Positions 42,439 to 51,095 of a stretch of DNA of 64,000 nt are shown in pieces (the first letter of the stretch is position 1; each line of letters starts with the position of its first letter). The position numbers were made by a program, and so were the translations under genes. The notes below the pieces were generated by a model. That model made no database searches. It saw only the letters and a program-made list of their open reading frames with translations, and was not told the origin of the DNA. The DNA comes from Flavobacterium sp. LC2016-01 (GTDB lineage: Bacteria; Bacteroidota; Bacteroidia; Flavobacteriales; Flavobacteriaceae), in NCBI RefSeq assembly GCF_009711135.1, contig NZ_WMIC01000012.1, positions 62,001 through 126,000 on the forward strand, given 5' to 3'.

Positions 42439-44574
42439 TTAGTTTACAGTCGATCCGTTTGGAGCGTCAGCATCTGGATTAACAAATACCAATTTTCCTT
42501 CGGCATTTGTTGTCATTAAGATCATTCCTTGACTTTCAACACCGCGTAACGCTCTTGGCGCTAAGTTTGCTAAAACAGAAACGCGTTTTCCAATGATTTC
42601 TTCTGAAGAAAAACTCTCCGCAATTCCTGAAACAATTGTTCGAACGTCAATTCCAGTATCTACTTTAAGAACTAAAAGTTTGTTTGCTTTTGGCATTTTT
42701 TCAGCTTCTAGAATAGTTCCGATACGAATATCCATTTTCGCAAAATCCTCAAACTGAATTAAATCTTTTTGCGGTTCCGGTTGTTTGTTTTCAGCAAGAT
42801 TAGCTGTTTTTGTAGCTTCCAATTTATCTATTTGTTTTTGTATTTCTTCGTCTTCGATTTTAGCGAAAAGCAATTCTGCTTCACCAATTTTGTGTCCTGC
42901 CGGAATTAAATCTGAATTTTCAGAAATATCATTCCAACCTAATGTTTTATTAAGAATGATGTCTTTTGCATCACGATCTTTCTCTTTAAGAAACTTGCTA
43001 AATCCTTCAAAATGTTCTTTAAGATCACCTAAATTCAAGATTTTAGATAATTTCGCCGCTGTAAAAGGTAAAAAAGGTTCAGCTAAAACGCTCAACGCTG
43101 CAGCAATTTGCAATGCCACATGCATTTGCGTTTTTACACGCTCTGGATTGTCTTTCATAACTTTCCAAGGCTCTTCGTCAGCAAGATATTTATTTCCTAA
43201 ACGGGCAACATTCATCAATTCGCCTAAAGCTTCACGGAATCTGTAACGCTCAACTGAACTTGAAATTACAGCTGGATATGCTTTTAATTCGGCTAAAGTA
43301 TTTTCATCAACTTCAGAAAATTCATTTGGCGTTGGGATAATTCCATCGTAATATTTGTTGGTTAAAACCACAACACGATTAATAAAATTTCCAAATATGG
43401 CAACTAATTCATTGTTGTTTCTAGCTTGGAAATCTTTCCAAGTAAAATCATTGTCTTTTGTTTCCGGTGCGTTTGATGTTAATGCATAACGTAAAACATC
43501 CTGCTTGTCTGGGAATTCTTCTAAATATTCGTGTAACCAAACGGCCCAGTTTTTAGAAGTCGAAAGTTTGTTTCCTTCCAAATTCAAAAATTCATTTGCA
43601 GGCACGTTGTCTGGTAAAATGTAGCTTCCTTCCGCTTTTAGCATTGCTGGGAAAATGATACAGTGAAAAACAATATTGTCTTTCCCAATAAAGTGAACTA
43701 GTTTGGTATCTTCATCTTTCCAATATGGTTCCCAATCTTTTCCTTCGCGCGCTGCCCATTCTTTCGTAGACGAAATGTATCCGATAGGCGCATCAAACCA
43801 AACGTATAATTTTTTTCCTTCGGCACCTTCAACCGGAACATCAATTCCCCAATCCAAGTCACGCGTTACGGCACGAGGTTCAAGTCCGCCGTCGATCCAA
43901 GATTTAACTTGTCCGTAAACGTTAGGTTTCCAATCGTTTTTATGTCCAACCAAAATCCATTCCGTCAAAAAATCAGAATAACGGTCTAAAGGTAAAAACC
44001 AGTGTTTTGTTTCTTTTAAAATTGGAGTTTCTCCTGTAATTGTCGATTTTGGGTTGATCAAATCCGTCGCATTCAAAGTCGATCCGCATTTTTCGCACTG
44101 ATCACCGTAAGCTTCTGGATTATCACATTTTGGACAAGTACCAACAACAAAACGGTCTGCTAAAAACTGATTTGCTTTTGCATCGTACAATTGCTCTGTA
44201 ACTTCTTCAATAAAATCGCCTTTATCATACAAAGTCCTAAAGAATTCTGAAGCCGTATCATGATGAACTTTTGCCGAAGTTCTTGAATAATTGTTGAAAG
44301 AAATCCCGAAATCGGAGAATGATTTGCGGATAATTCCGTCATATTTATCAATAACTTCTTGTGGTGTAATTCCTTCTTTTTTTGCTTTCATCGAAATTGC
44401 AACACCGTGTTCATCGCTTCCGCAGATAAATGCTACATCTTTTCCTTGCAATCTTAAGTATCTAGAATATATATCTGCCGGCACGTAAACCCCCGCCAAA
44501 TGGCCAATATGGATTGGTCCATTAGTATAAGGCAATGCTGCTGTAATAGTATATCTTTTTGGATTCTGTATCAT
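42439..44574 (-). CDS. metG: Methionyl-tRNA synthetase
   Basis: Cytoplasmic enzyme of 711 residues that charges tRNA-Met. HIGH-type PIHIGHLAG and the KMSKS-type loop KLSTS (about residue 336) are present. The zinc-knuckle domain is seen in CPKCDNPEAYGDQCEKCG. An anticodon-binding helical domain follows, and a C-terminal OB-fold tRNA-binding domain (about 605-711, FAKMDIRIGTILEAEKMPK) gives the MetRS dimer form. A -7 box TATTTTTG on the minus strand lies 20 bp upstream. Confidence 0.97.
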   Translation of the reverse strand: MIQNPKRYTITAALPYTNGPIHIGHLAGVYVPADIYSRYLRLQGKDVAFICGSDEHGVAISMKAKKEGITPQEVIDKYDGIIRKSFSDFGISFNNYSRTSAKVHHDTASEFFRTLYDKGDFIEEVTEQLYDAKANQFLADRFVVGTCPKCDNPEAYGDQCEKCGSTLNATDLINPKSTITGETPILKETKHWFLPLDRYSDFLTEWILVGHKNDWKPNVYGQVKSWIDGGLEPRAVTRDLDWGIDVPVEGAEGKKLYVWFDAPIGYISSTKEWAAREGKDWEPYWKDEDTKLVHFIGKDNIVFHCIIFPAMLKAEGSYILPDNVPANEFLNLEGNKLSTSKNWAVWLHEYLEEFPDKQDVLRYALTSNAPETKDNDFTWKDFQARNNNELVAIFGNFINRVVVLTNKYYDGIIPTPNEFSEVDENTLAELKAYPAVISSSVERYRFREALGELMNVARLGNKYLADEEPWKVMKDNPERVKTQMHVALQIAAALSVLAEPFLPFTAAKLSKILNLGDLKEHFEGFSKFLKEKDRDAKDIILNKTLGWNDISENSDLIPAGHKIGEAELLFAKIEDEEIQKQIDKLEATKTANLAENKQPEPQKDLIQFEDFAKMDIRIGTILEAEKMPKANKLLVLKVDTGIDVRTIVSGIAESFSSEEIIGKRVSVLANLAPRALRGVESQGMILMTTNAEGKLVFVNPDADAPNGSTVN

Positions 44575-44593
44575 AACTCAATTTTATTGAGTG

Positions 44594-44601
44594 CAAAAAT
44601 A
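44594..44601 (-). promoter_or_regulatory. Possible -7 promoter box of metG
   Basis: TATTTTTG on the minus strand (consensus TAnnTTTG), 20 nt before the ATG. The upstream part lies next to the nested palindromic element starting near 44631. Confidence 0.4.
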
Positions 44602-44630
44602 AGCAATAGAATTGAGATTTTGTTATTACG

Positions 44631-44940
44631 CGGAGATTCGCGGAGATTTTTCGCAGAGATTCGTAGAGTTTTTTATTTTTTGAATCTCGCAAAGACGCGA
44701 AGGCGCAAAGATTTTAAATTGAATTATCAATTGCCTCCAGCTTTAGCTGGAGATTATGTAAAGCAAATTTATTGGGCTTTAGCCAAAAATATGCATTTAG
44801 GCTAAAGCCGATAAACATAATCACAATTCCATCCAGCTAAAGCTGGACGCTATTGAATAAAGAGCTTTGCGCCTTCGCGTCTTTGCGAGATTATTTCATA
44901 TTCTAAAAAAATCTTTGCAAATCTCTGCGGAAAAGCGAAT
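44631..44940. repeat. Nested palindromic intergenic element upstream of metG
   Basis: Fills most of the 449-bp gap. Four layers: (1) an imperfect outer pair of GCAGAGAT words (44651-44660 and 44921-44929); (2) perfect 25-bp arms 44686-44710 and 44865-44889; (3) two self-complementary hairpins CTCCAGCTTTAGCTGGAG (44735-44752) and TCCAGCTAAAGCTGGA (44832-44847), also complementary to each other; (4) a core GGCTTTAGCC (44775-44784) and GGCTAAAGCC (44800-44809). No ORF and no transposase. The remaining bases to 45023 contain only word-like AT-rich sequence. Confidence 0.85.
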
Positions 44941-45023
44941 AAAATAGAACCAGTTTAAACTAGCGTTCGCATTAAAATCTTCAAAATATATTTCGCAATC
45001 TTTGCATTCGAAAAAACAAGTTT

Positions 45024-45251
45024 ATGAGCAAGACAAAATTAATTATCAATAAAAACGGATCAATCAAAATCGAAGGTGATTTTGAAATCATGGATCCAGA
45101 AGGAGCACTTTACGGTTTACAGGGAAGATCAGCATTAGGACTTTGCCGTTGCGGATTATCTGCTAACAAACCATTTTGCGATGGCGGACACAGAAACAAC
45201 TTCGAGCACGATTCTGTTGCGTTTGATTTGCCTCCAATGAAAACGAATTAA
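45024..45251 (+). CDS. CDGSH iron-sulfur domain protein
   Basis: A 75-residue protein with a full CDGSH 2Fe-2S site: CRCGLSANKPFCDGGH matches C-x-C-x2-S-x3-P-x-C-D-G-x-H, with three Cys and one His ligand. It has no signal peptide, so it acts in the cytoplasm, probably in electron transfer or iron-sulfur handling. A hairpin follows the stop. Confidence 0.93.
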   Translation: MSKTKLIINKNGSIKIEGDFEIMDPEGALYGLQGRSALGLCRCGLSANKPFCDGGHRNNFEHDSVAFDLPPMKTN

Positions 45252-45274
45252 GAAATTCTATTTCTGATTATAGT

Positions 45275-45303
45275 AAAAGCTGCATTTATTGCGGCTTTTT
45301 TTA
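45275..45303 (+). terminator. Terminator after the CDGSH gene
   Basis: AAAAGCTGCA pairs imperfectly with TTGCGGCTTTT (one G-T) and is followed by T residues. Confidence 0.55.
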
Positions 45304-45394
45304 TTTTCTTATTTGAAAGAATTTCCGATTAAATAATTGTTTTCTACTCTTAAAAAAACAGTATATATTTACAAAAAATGTTAAAACATAAAAA

Positions 45395-46531
45395 ATGAAA
45401 AGATTTTTACTAGTATTCCTGTTTTTAAGTTTAGTGTCGGCAAAGGCTCAAACACAAAAAGTTATTTCCAGCCAATGGATGGCTTTTAGTCAAGCAATAG
45501 ATATTAAAACTCCGGTAAAGAAAAAATTTCGAGTAATTGCTTCAGTAAAAGTAGAGTCTACTGATCCAAATGCATGGGCAGGAGTTTTTGGAAGAGTTTT
45601 TAATTCAAATAATGAAGAAGGTTTTGCTGATAATATGCATGACAGACCAATAAAATCAAAAGAATGGCAATCGTATACGGTTGAAGGAACGATTGATGAG
45701 AATAGTGAAAGATTAGTTTTTGGAGGCGTTTGCGAGTTAAACGGAAAGTTTTATTTTGATAAATTTCAATTATTTATCGAAAATGCAAAAGGTGTTTTTG
45801 AACCTGTAACCATTTTAAATTCAAGTTTTGAAACATTGGCAACCAATACAGATATTCCAAAATGGAATTTGGGCAATGCGAAACAGAAAAACGTTAAGGT
45901 TAAGGAATTTAACATTTCTTCAGATAAATCAAGCGCAGACGGAAAATATTCATTATTACTTGACGGAAGTGGTATGGTAGTAAAAGAAAGCGGAAAAATA
46001 GGAAATGTTGAAGGTGCTTCACCAAAAATTGGAGACATGATTTCGATGCTGGAAGACCTTAAAGACCGTGTTGAATACGCAGTTAAAAATATGGATCAAT
46101 ACGAAATTGATTACTTGCACGATGAAAATGCAAACCGAATTGGAGCACTTGTAATGCATTTGGCTGCTGCTGAAAAATACTATCAAGTCTTTACTTTTGA
46201 AAATAGAGAATTTAACGAAGAAGAAAAGAAAAAATGGGAAAGCGCTCTAAATCTTGGGAAAGACGCGCGAGATGAATTTAAAGGGCATGATATTCAATAT
46301 TATCTTGATATTTATAATGAAGTAAGAGCAAAAACTATTTCGGAATTAAAGAAAAGAGATGATGCATGGTTTGCCACTATTCAAATGAAATACGATATAA
46401 GCAATCAGTATTGCTGGTTTCATGTTATGGAACATCAATCAAGTCATTTGGGACAAATTTTATTTTTGCAAAAGAGAATTCCGCCTCAACAAGAACCATT
46501 AAAACCAATTAAACAAGAGATTAAGAACTAA
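45395..46531 (+). CDS. Exported DinB-family protein with N-terminal beta domain
   Basis: A 378-residue protein with signal peptide MKRFLLVFLFLSLVSAKAQ. Residues about 25-200 look like a jelly-roll domain (WAGVFGRV, WNLGNAKQ, SLLLDGSGM). The C-terminal part (about 215-360) is a four-helix DinB-like domain with metal-ligand type His in ALVMHLAAAEKYY and the HVMEHQSSHLGQIL pair. DinB proteins are normally cytoplasmic, so an exported form with an extra domain is unusual. Function unknown; damage inducibility is not implied. Confidence 0.78.
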   Translation: MKRFLLVFLFLSLVSAKAQTQKVISSQWMAFSQAIDIKTPVKKKFRVIASVKVESTDPNAWAGVFGRVFNSNNEEGFADNMHDRPIKSKEWQSYTVEGTIDENSERLVFGGVCELNGKFYFDKFQLFIENAKGVFEPVTILNSSFETLATNTDIPKWNLGNAKQKNVKVKEFNISSDKSSADGKYSLLLDGSGMVVKESGKIGNVEGASPKIGDMISMLEDLKDRVEYAVKNMDQYEIDYLHDENANRIGALVMHLAAAEKYYQVFTFENREFNEEEKKKWESALNLGKDARDEFKGHDIQYYLDIYNEVRAKTISELKKRDDAWFATIQMKYDISNQYCWFHVMEHQSSHLGQILFLQKRIPPQQEPLKPIKQEIKN

Positions 46532-46541
46532 AATATTGAAT

Positions 46542-46578
46542 AAAAAAAAGCTGCATTTTCTAGATGCAGCTTTTTTTT
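46542..46578. terminator. Bidirectional terminator
   Basis: AAAAAAAAGCTGCAT pairs with ATGCAGCTTTTTTTT between convergent genes. Confidence 0.85.
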
Positions 46579-46584
46579 GTGGGT

Positions 46585-47319
46585 TTATTTTATTTGAGAT
46601 AATTCTTTTGGCAATCTATATAAAACAGTTTGTGTGTGTACTGTACCTGTTTGAGCATCTTTTGAAACAGTTATAGTTTCAGGGGCTTCAAAAATAAAAT
46701 CGGACTCCAGTTTGAAAAATTCTTTATGGATAATTTTATCGACAGACAGTTTTGTTGTGGTAGTATCCTGTGTATTATTTATATTTCTTATTTCCTGATC
46801 TGCATAATCTACGGTTCCTTCGATATAAGAATTCAAATTATCTACATTATAAACCCATCGTCCGTTGTCGATTATGTTTATTTTCTTTTTCTTTCCATCT
46901 ATGATCATTTCGTTTTCGCCTATCGGAGCAACGATTTTAATAAAACTATTTGCAGGAATGGTTTGTGTTGCTTCTGAAGATATTTTGAATTCAACTGGAA
47001 CAGATTTTCCATTGTCAATATAAAGATCAGTTCTAAAACTAGACGACACAAGAAAAAATGCGATTACAGCTCCTAGCGGTATAAAAAAGTAACTTGATTT
47101 TTCTAATTGAAGAGGCATCCCTTCTTCATCTTCATTATCAGCAATAAATTGTTTTCTGCTTTTATAAATGTAATACAAAGCGCCAATTACTAAAATTACA
47201 TTTATTGGGGCACTTATGAAATCTGGGATTTGATTAAATGTGCTGTATAATACATAATTAAGCACATAGAATAGAAAAATTGCGATTGCAAGTCTAATAA
47301 GAATTATGATTCTCTCCAT
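46585..47319 (-). CDS. Membrane protein of unknown function
   Basis: A 244-residue protein with three N-terminal TM segments (about 5-22, 33-50 and 78-96). They are followed by an extracytoplasmic or cytoplasmic soluble domain of about 145 residues with beta-strand character (YIDNGKSVPVEFKISSEATQ). No family recognised. It is monocistronic, sharing only a bidirectional terminator with the DinB-like gene. Confidence 0.65.
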   Translation of the reverse strand: MERIIILIRLAIAIFLFYVLNYVLYSTFNQIPDFISAPINVILVIGALYYIYKSRKQFIADNEDEEGMPLQLEKSSYFFIPLGAVIAFFLVSSSFRTDLYIDNGKSVPVEFKISSEATQTIPANSFIKIVAPIGENEMIIDGKKKKINIIDNGRWVYNVDNLNSYIEGTVDYADQEIRNINNTQDTTTTKLSVDKIIHKEFFKLESDFIFEAPETITVSKDAQTGTVHTQTVLYRLPKELSQIK

Positions 47320-47441
47320 TTTAATAGTTGTTAAAAGTAGATTATGGGTTAAACATTAAATTAACCCAAATATATTATTATTTTTCATCTTTTAACAATT
47401 ACAGCTTCAATTCGGTGTTAAATTGTATAAATATTTTATTG

Positions 47442-48344
47442 TTAAATATAAAGTTCACCTTTCATCGTTATAATCGAAGAACCGCCAACTAAAATATCTT
47501 CTTCACGATTCATAACTTCAATCATTGACGCCTGTTTTAATTTTACGCCTTGAAGAATTTTGTATTCCTTTTCAGATTTAGTGAATTTCTTTTGCGTTAA
47601 AAAACCAATTAAAGGACCTGCAGCGGTTCCTGTTGCTGGATCTTCATTTATCCCGATTATTGGGTTAAAAAATCTTGTTTCGACTATATGTTCTTGGTCG
47701 CCATCAGCAAGGGTGAAACAGTAAAATCCTTCAAAATTGTATTCTTTTGAAATTTCAATCAAGAGTTGGCTGTCTGGAACAAAGCTGTTTAGTATTTGAC
47801 TGTTTTTTATAGGAACCATGGTGTGTGCAACTTCTGTTTTAACTATTGTTGGAACAAAAGCATTTACGTCTAAATCTTCAATTTTTAAACCAAGAGCTAC
47901 CGCAATTCTATACGTTGGGATTTCTTGTTTGATCACTGCCGATTTTTGATGCATTTGAACAACAGGATAAAAAGTAACCGGATCAAAACTTACCGTTACA
48001 GGTATCGCAGAATGTTTCATGATGACAAAAGGCTCGCTTTCATTTTGGTCCTCAAAAATAGGCATTCCTTTTAGCAGAGCGCCGCAGACCGCACCCAATA
48101 AATTATGTCCTGCACCGTCGATTTCGATTCCAGTTGGAGTAAATGAACGCACCATCAGTGCTTTTTCTCTTGAAGAATAATAGACAAAAGAAGTTTCGGA
48201 ATAGCCAAATTCTTTAGAAATATCTTTATAGGTATCTAATGGCAGATTGCCGTCTGTAAAAACCACAGAAAGCGGATTTCCTTTGTAGCTTTCGTTTGAA
48301 AATACATCCAAAACGTAATATTCTAATGCTTTTCTTCCTTCCAT
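47442..48344 (-). CDS. PhzF-family epimerase/isomerase
   Basis: A 300-residue protein in the PhzF (phenazine biosynthesis-like) family with the diaminopimelate epimerase fold. The catalytic Glu is in FGYSETSFV (about residue 49), DGAGHN carries the second conserved region, and GINEDPATGTAAG is the C-terminal signature. The window has no other phenazine genes, so the true substrate is unknown. It lies upstream of nothing obvious and is monocistronic. Confidence 0.92.
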   Translation of the reverse strand: MEGRKALEYYVLDVFSNESYKGNPLSVVFTDGNLPLDTYKDISKEFGYSETSFVYYSSREKALMVRSFTPTGIEIDGAGHNLLGAVCGALLKGMPIFEDQNESEPFVIMKHSAIPVTVSFDPVTFYPVVQMHQKSAVIKQEIPTYRIAVALGLKIEDLDVNAFVPTIVKTEVAHTMVPIKNSQILNSFVPDSQLLIEISKEYNFEGFYCFTLADGDQEHIVETRFFNPIIGINEDPATGTAAGPLIGFLTQKKFTKSEKEYKILQGVKLKQASMIEVMNREEDILVGGSSIITMKGELYI

Positions 48345-48418
48345 TCCTTTTTCTTTTTAACTGAAACTTTTTTAGACGGAATAAAGTTACTGTTTATACT
48401 ATACTAAAGCAATAGGCA

Positions 48419-48976
48419 TTACAACATTCGTTTTCCTTCAGCGCTAAATTTTATTGCTTTCTCTAATCTTGCAAGTCTGGTTTTTTCTTGTTTGGCGCTC
48501 ATAATTACGTGAATGATTACTTTTTTGTACGATGGCGCTTGATTGCTGAAATATTCCCAAGCTATTTTATTGGCTTTAAATTGCTTTTCGAATTCCGGAT
48601 CAAGAACATAAGCTTCATTTTCATGCGAATAAATTTTGGATCTTTCTTCAGATCTGAATTCGAAAGCTTTAATTCCGGGTTCTTTCATAAGTCCGGCTTT
48701 TGTGAGCTGTTCAATTTTTTTGATGTTGATTGCACTCCAAATACTCGATTTTTTTCTCGGTGTAAACCGAATCGTATAACTTTCATCATCAATAGTTTTT
48801 CGAATGCCGTCAATCCAGCCAAAACAAAGCGCCTGATCTACAGATTCTGACCAAGTCATACATGGTTTTTTGGTTTTCAATTTATAGAAACCTACTAAAA
48901 GTTCAGTTTCATTTTCGTGATGCTTTTCGAGCCATGCTCTGAATTTTTCTTGAGTGGAGAAGAAGGTTGGTGTCAT
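48419..48976 (-). CDS. YdeI/OmpD-associated family protein
   Basis: A 185-residue cytoplasmic protein. TWSESVDQALCFGWIDG and RFTPRKKSSIWSAINI are family hallmarks. WEYFSNQAPSYKK and the RLARLEKAI end fit the family's C-terminal part. Family members affect outer-membrane or stress phenotypes in other bacteria, but no mechanism is proven. It starts 9 nt after the SMI1-like gene, so both are likely one unit. Confidence 0.88.
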   Translation of the reverse strand: MTPTFFSTQEKFRAWLEKHHENETELLVGFYKLKTKKPCMTWSESVDQALCFGWIDGIRKTIDDESYTIRFTPRKKSSIWSAINIKKIEQLTKAGLMKEPGIKAFEFRSEERSKIYSHENEAYVLDPEFEKQFKANKIAWEYFSNQAPSYKKVIIHVIMSAKQEKTRLARLEKAIKFSAEGKRML

Positions 48977-48985
48977 TTTTTACTT

Positions 48986-49414
48986 TTAGTATTTTTCATC
49001 CATAAGCATCTGAGTTCTGATGTAGGTCTGAAAAGACGTATTGGTATAATGAAGTTCGCCGCTTTCATGCCAAAATTCGACCACATTGCCGTTCTCCTCA
49101 TTAAAATCAAAACCCGAAAAATCGCCACAGTAATTATCTCCAAAAAACCAGATATTTGATTGTAATTCGTAGTGGTCTTCAAGACCTAAATCTTCAAGAT
49201 TAAATAAAGAAGAATGAACTTTAAATTGACCTTCTCTAAAATTTCCGGATCCAATTTCTTGCAAATAAGAAATATAATCCTGAGGTACTTTCGGATATTT
49301 TTCAAGCAACATTTCAATTTGCTCTTTATTTAAGATTTCTCTCTTGTTGGTCTCATCATCAGGGTTTTCGACTTTTTTCAAAAAATCTTTTTCTTTATTA
49401 TACTTTTCTATCAT
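48986..49414 (-). CDS. SMI1/KNR4-like protein
   Basis: The 142-residue form starts at the ATG at 49414; a TTG-started extension is possible. The beta-rich SMI1/KNR4 fold is suggested by YPKVPQDYISYLQEIGSGNF and FWHESGELHYTNTSFQTYIR. In bacteria this fold serves mostly as immunity protein for polymorphic toxins, but no toxin gene is adjacent. Coupled to the YdeI gene by a 9-nt gap. Confidence 0.75.
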   Translation of the reverse strand: MIEKYNKEKDFLKKVENPDDETNKREILNKEQIEMLLEKYPKVPQDYISYLQEIGSGNFREGQFKVHSSLFNLEDLGLEDHYELQSNIWFFGDNYCGDFSGFDFNEENGNVVEFWHESGELHYTNTSFQTYIRTQMLMDEKY

Positions 49415-49554
49415 TGTTTTATCAGAGATAAGAGATTCCCACAAATTAGCAATTGCGTTAATTAAGGATAAAAGTATGATAATTAATTAAAAGAGAAGAG
49501 GCGAATTTCTTGATTTTCTGTTTTGTAATTTAGGGTAAAAATTTAAATTCCAAA

Positions 49555-50004
49555 TTATTTAAAAACCACAGTTTTGTTGGATTTCGCTATTTTGACAATA
49601 TGAAAAGGCTGTGTAATTACGGAGGTTAAATTGCCTTTTTTTAATTGTTCCACTTTAACTGTTATTTCGTTGTTCGATTGCGTGATCTTGGTAATGTCTA
49701 TGGAATAGCCACCAGAATTGCGTACTTCATCAAAAACAGCAATAACCTGATATTTTGAAAAGTCCACATTTGTATCAGGAGTTGTGTACAAAGCTTGCGT
49801 GATGATATTTAGTTTTTCTAGTAAAGTGTTCCAATCAGTTTGATTTGTAATAACCAGATTTGATTTAGGAATAGTTCCAGGCGATGCTCCGTAATTGTCT
49901 CGTTGATAAATTGTTGTAAACGCAATATTTGATCCGTCATCGTTGTCGTTACTACAGCTTGCGAATGTTAATGCAAGACTTAAAAATAAAATTATCTGTT
50001 TCAT
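49555..50004 (-). CDS. PrcB-domain lipoprotein
   Basis: A 149-residue lipoprotein with lipobox ASC (Cys about 17) and an Asp-rich linker (NDNDDGS). The C-terminal half matches the PrcB C-terminal domain: FDEVRNSGGYSIDI and the late VITQPFHIVKI. In spirochetes PrcB is a subunit of a dentilisin protease complex; here no protease gene is near, so the function is unknown. Position 49544-49556 just outside carries an AAATTCCAAATT repeat. Confidence 0.8.
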   Translation of the reverse strand: MKQIILFLSLALTFASCSNDNDDGSNIAFTTIYQRDNYGASPGTIPKSNLVITNQTDWNTLLEKLNIITQALYTTPDTNVDFSKYQVIAVFDEVRNSGGYSIDITKITQSNNEITVKVEQLKKGNLTSVITQPFHIVKIAKSNKTVVFK

Positions 50005-50202
50005 GGTTTTGGTTTTTTAGGTTGAAAAATTAATTGTAATGATTTGCTAATTAAACAGATAGCATTTTTATTAAATGGTTGCGTTGCAATTTTAATTTTT
50101 TTAATAAAAATTTAAAAAACGATTTTTTCTTATGAAACCGTGATTGCGTTAGGGATTACTTCACAATATATTTATTTTTTAGTGGAGTTCAGTGAATTTC
50201 AT

Positions 50203-50290
50203 TTGAAGCGGAAAGCCCACAGCCTGACGAAGGAAGAGCGAGGACTTGAAGCGGATAGCCCGGCCCGCTGTTCGGCGGGAAACGCCCAAA
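50203..50290 (+). ncRNA. Candidate structured RNA (possibly Flavo-1-like)
   Basis: In the 352-bp gap 50005-50356, a GC-rich block stands out from AT-rich flanks. It holds two related motifs, GAAGCGGAAAGCCC (50205-50218) and GAAGCGGATAGCCC (50248-50261), then a CCCGC-TGTTCG-GCGGG hairpin (50264-50279). There is no sensible ORF: an 83-codon frame runs through it but lacks coding character. The GC contrast, repeated motif and hairpin favour an RNA. I associate it with the flavobacterial Flavo-1 class from memory only; strand is assumed. The gap otherwise shows nothing clear. Confidence 0.4.
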
Positions 50291-50356
50291 AAAATATTGG
50301 TGTTTGTATTATTATTTCCACGAAATTTGCAAATGAAAACATGAAGGATAGAAATC

Positions 50357-51088
50357 ATGGCGAAAGGACCAGAAAAAAACACCAAAAATAAGGCTTTGCA
50401 TACGAAGCTGCTGAACAGGAAAAAGGCCAAGCTTCGAGAAGAAAAAGAAGCTCAGGCTAAACGTTTGAAGGTTTTGGCGGCGAAAATAAATGAAAATAAG
50501 AACGGCGAAGATTCTGATCTTAGCAAAAACTCAAAACAAAATACAATGGAAGAATTTGGCAGAATAATAGTTTCAGAAACGGCAATGAAAAGTGAAAATC
50601 CGCAGGATGTTGTGCATTCTAATATTTCGGTAATCAACTTAATGCGTGAAGAAGGTGTCGACGACGAATTGATTCACGAAGATGCAATTACGAGTTATTA
50701 CCTTGATTATTACTATTCACAATATGCCGAAGGAAATTTTGCTCAGTTTGTTCATAATTCTGGCTGGAACAAAGAATTAAACGAATTGATTGAAGAAGGT
50801 CTGGCTTTAATTGGTGCTGAAAAACACTTGGAATTGTTTTTGGAACAAAGCAAAAAAGTCAGAATTACGAGCAATATCAAATTGGATAAATTTTTAAAAG
50901 GAAAATTGGAAGGTGCAAATCCGGTTCGTGATGCTTTGAACAATGATAAATTTTTTGAATTAGAAGAAAATCTGGCTGAACTAAATGCTAATTTTTTGAA
51001 GAATCACCCCGATTTTGAAGTGCTTTCGGTAGACGATATGTTTGCGGCTTTGGAGGAGTTTGTGGGACACGAGATTAAACGAGCTTAG
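50357..51088 (+). CDS. DMP19 (DUF4375) family protein
   Basis: A 243-residue cytoplasmic protein. The first 65 residues are Lys/Glu-rich and helical. The core has YYLDYYYSQYAEGNFAQF and the later WNKELNELIEEGL helix, fitting DUF4375/DMP19, whose shellfish-toxin homologue mimics DNA; bacterial function is unknown. It starts 67 bp after the RNA candidate. Confidence 0.8.
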   Translation: MAKGPEKNTKNKALHTKLLNRKKAKLREEKEAQAKRLKVLAAKINENKNGEDSDLSKNSKQNTMEEFGRIIVSETAMKSENPQDVVHSNISVINLMREEGVDDELIHEDAITSYYLDYYYSQYAEGNFAQFVHNSGWNKELNELIEEGLALIGAEKHLELFLEQSKKVRITSNIKLDKFLKGKLEGANPVRDALNNDKFFELEENLAELNANFLKNHPDFEVLSVDDMFAALEEFVGHEIKRA

Positions 51089-51095
51089 GTTTTTT

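Noticed and set aside
42785..43246. 153-codon plus-strand ORF
   Set aside because: Antisense to metG within a conserved coding stretch; no start context.
44575..45023. Insertion sequence in the gap upstream of metG
   Set aside because: Perfect terminal-like repeats are present, but there is no transposase frame inside and no target duplication was recognised.
47442..48344. Phenazine biosynthesis
   Set aside because: Only a PhzF-fold protein is present, with none of the other phz genes; such proteins are widespread with other functions.
50140..50391. 83-codon ORF across the 50.2 kb gap
   Set aside because: Runs through the GC-rich RNA candidate and into the DMP19 gene, with no family and abrupt composition changes; taken as chance.
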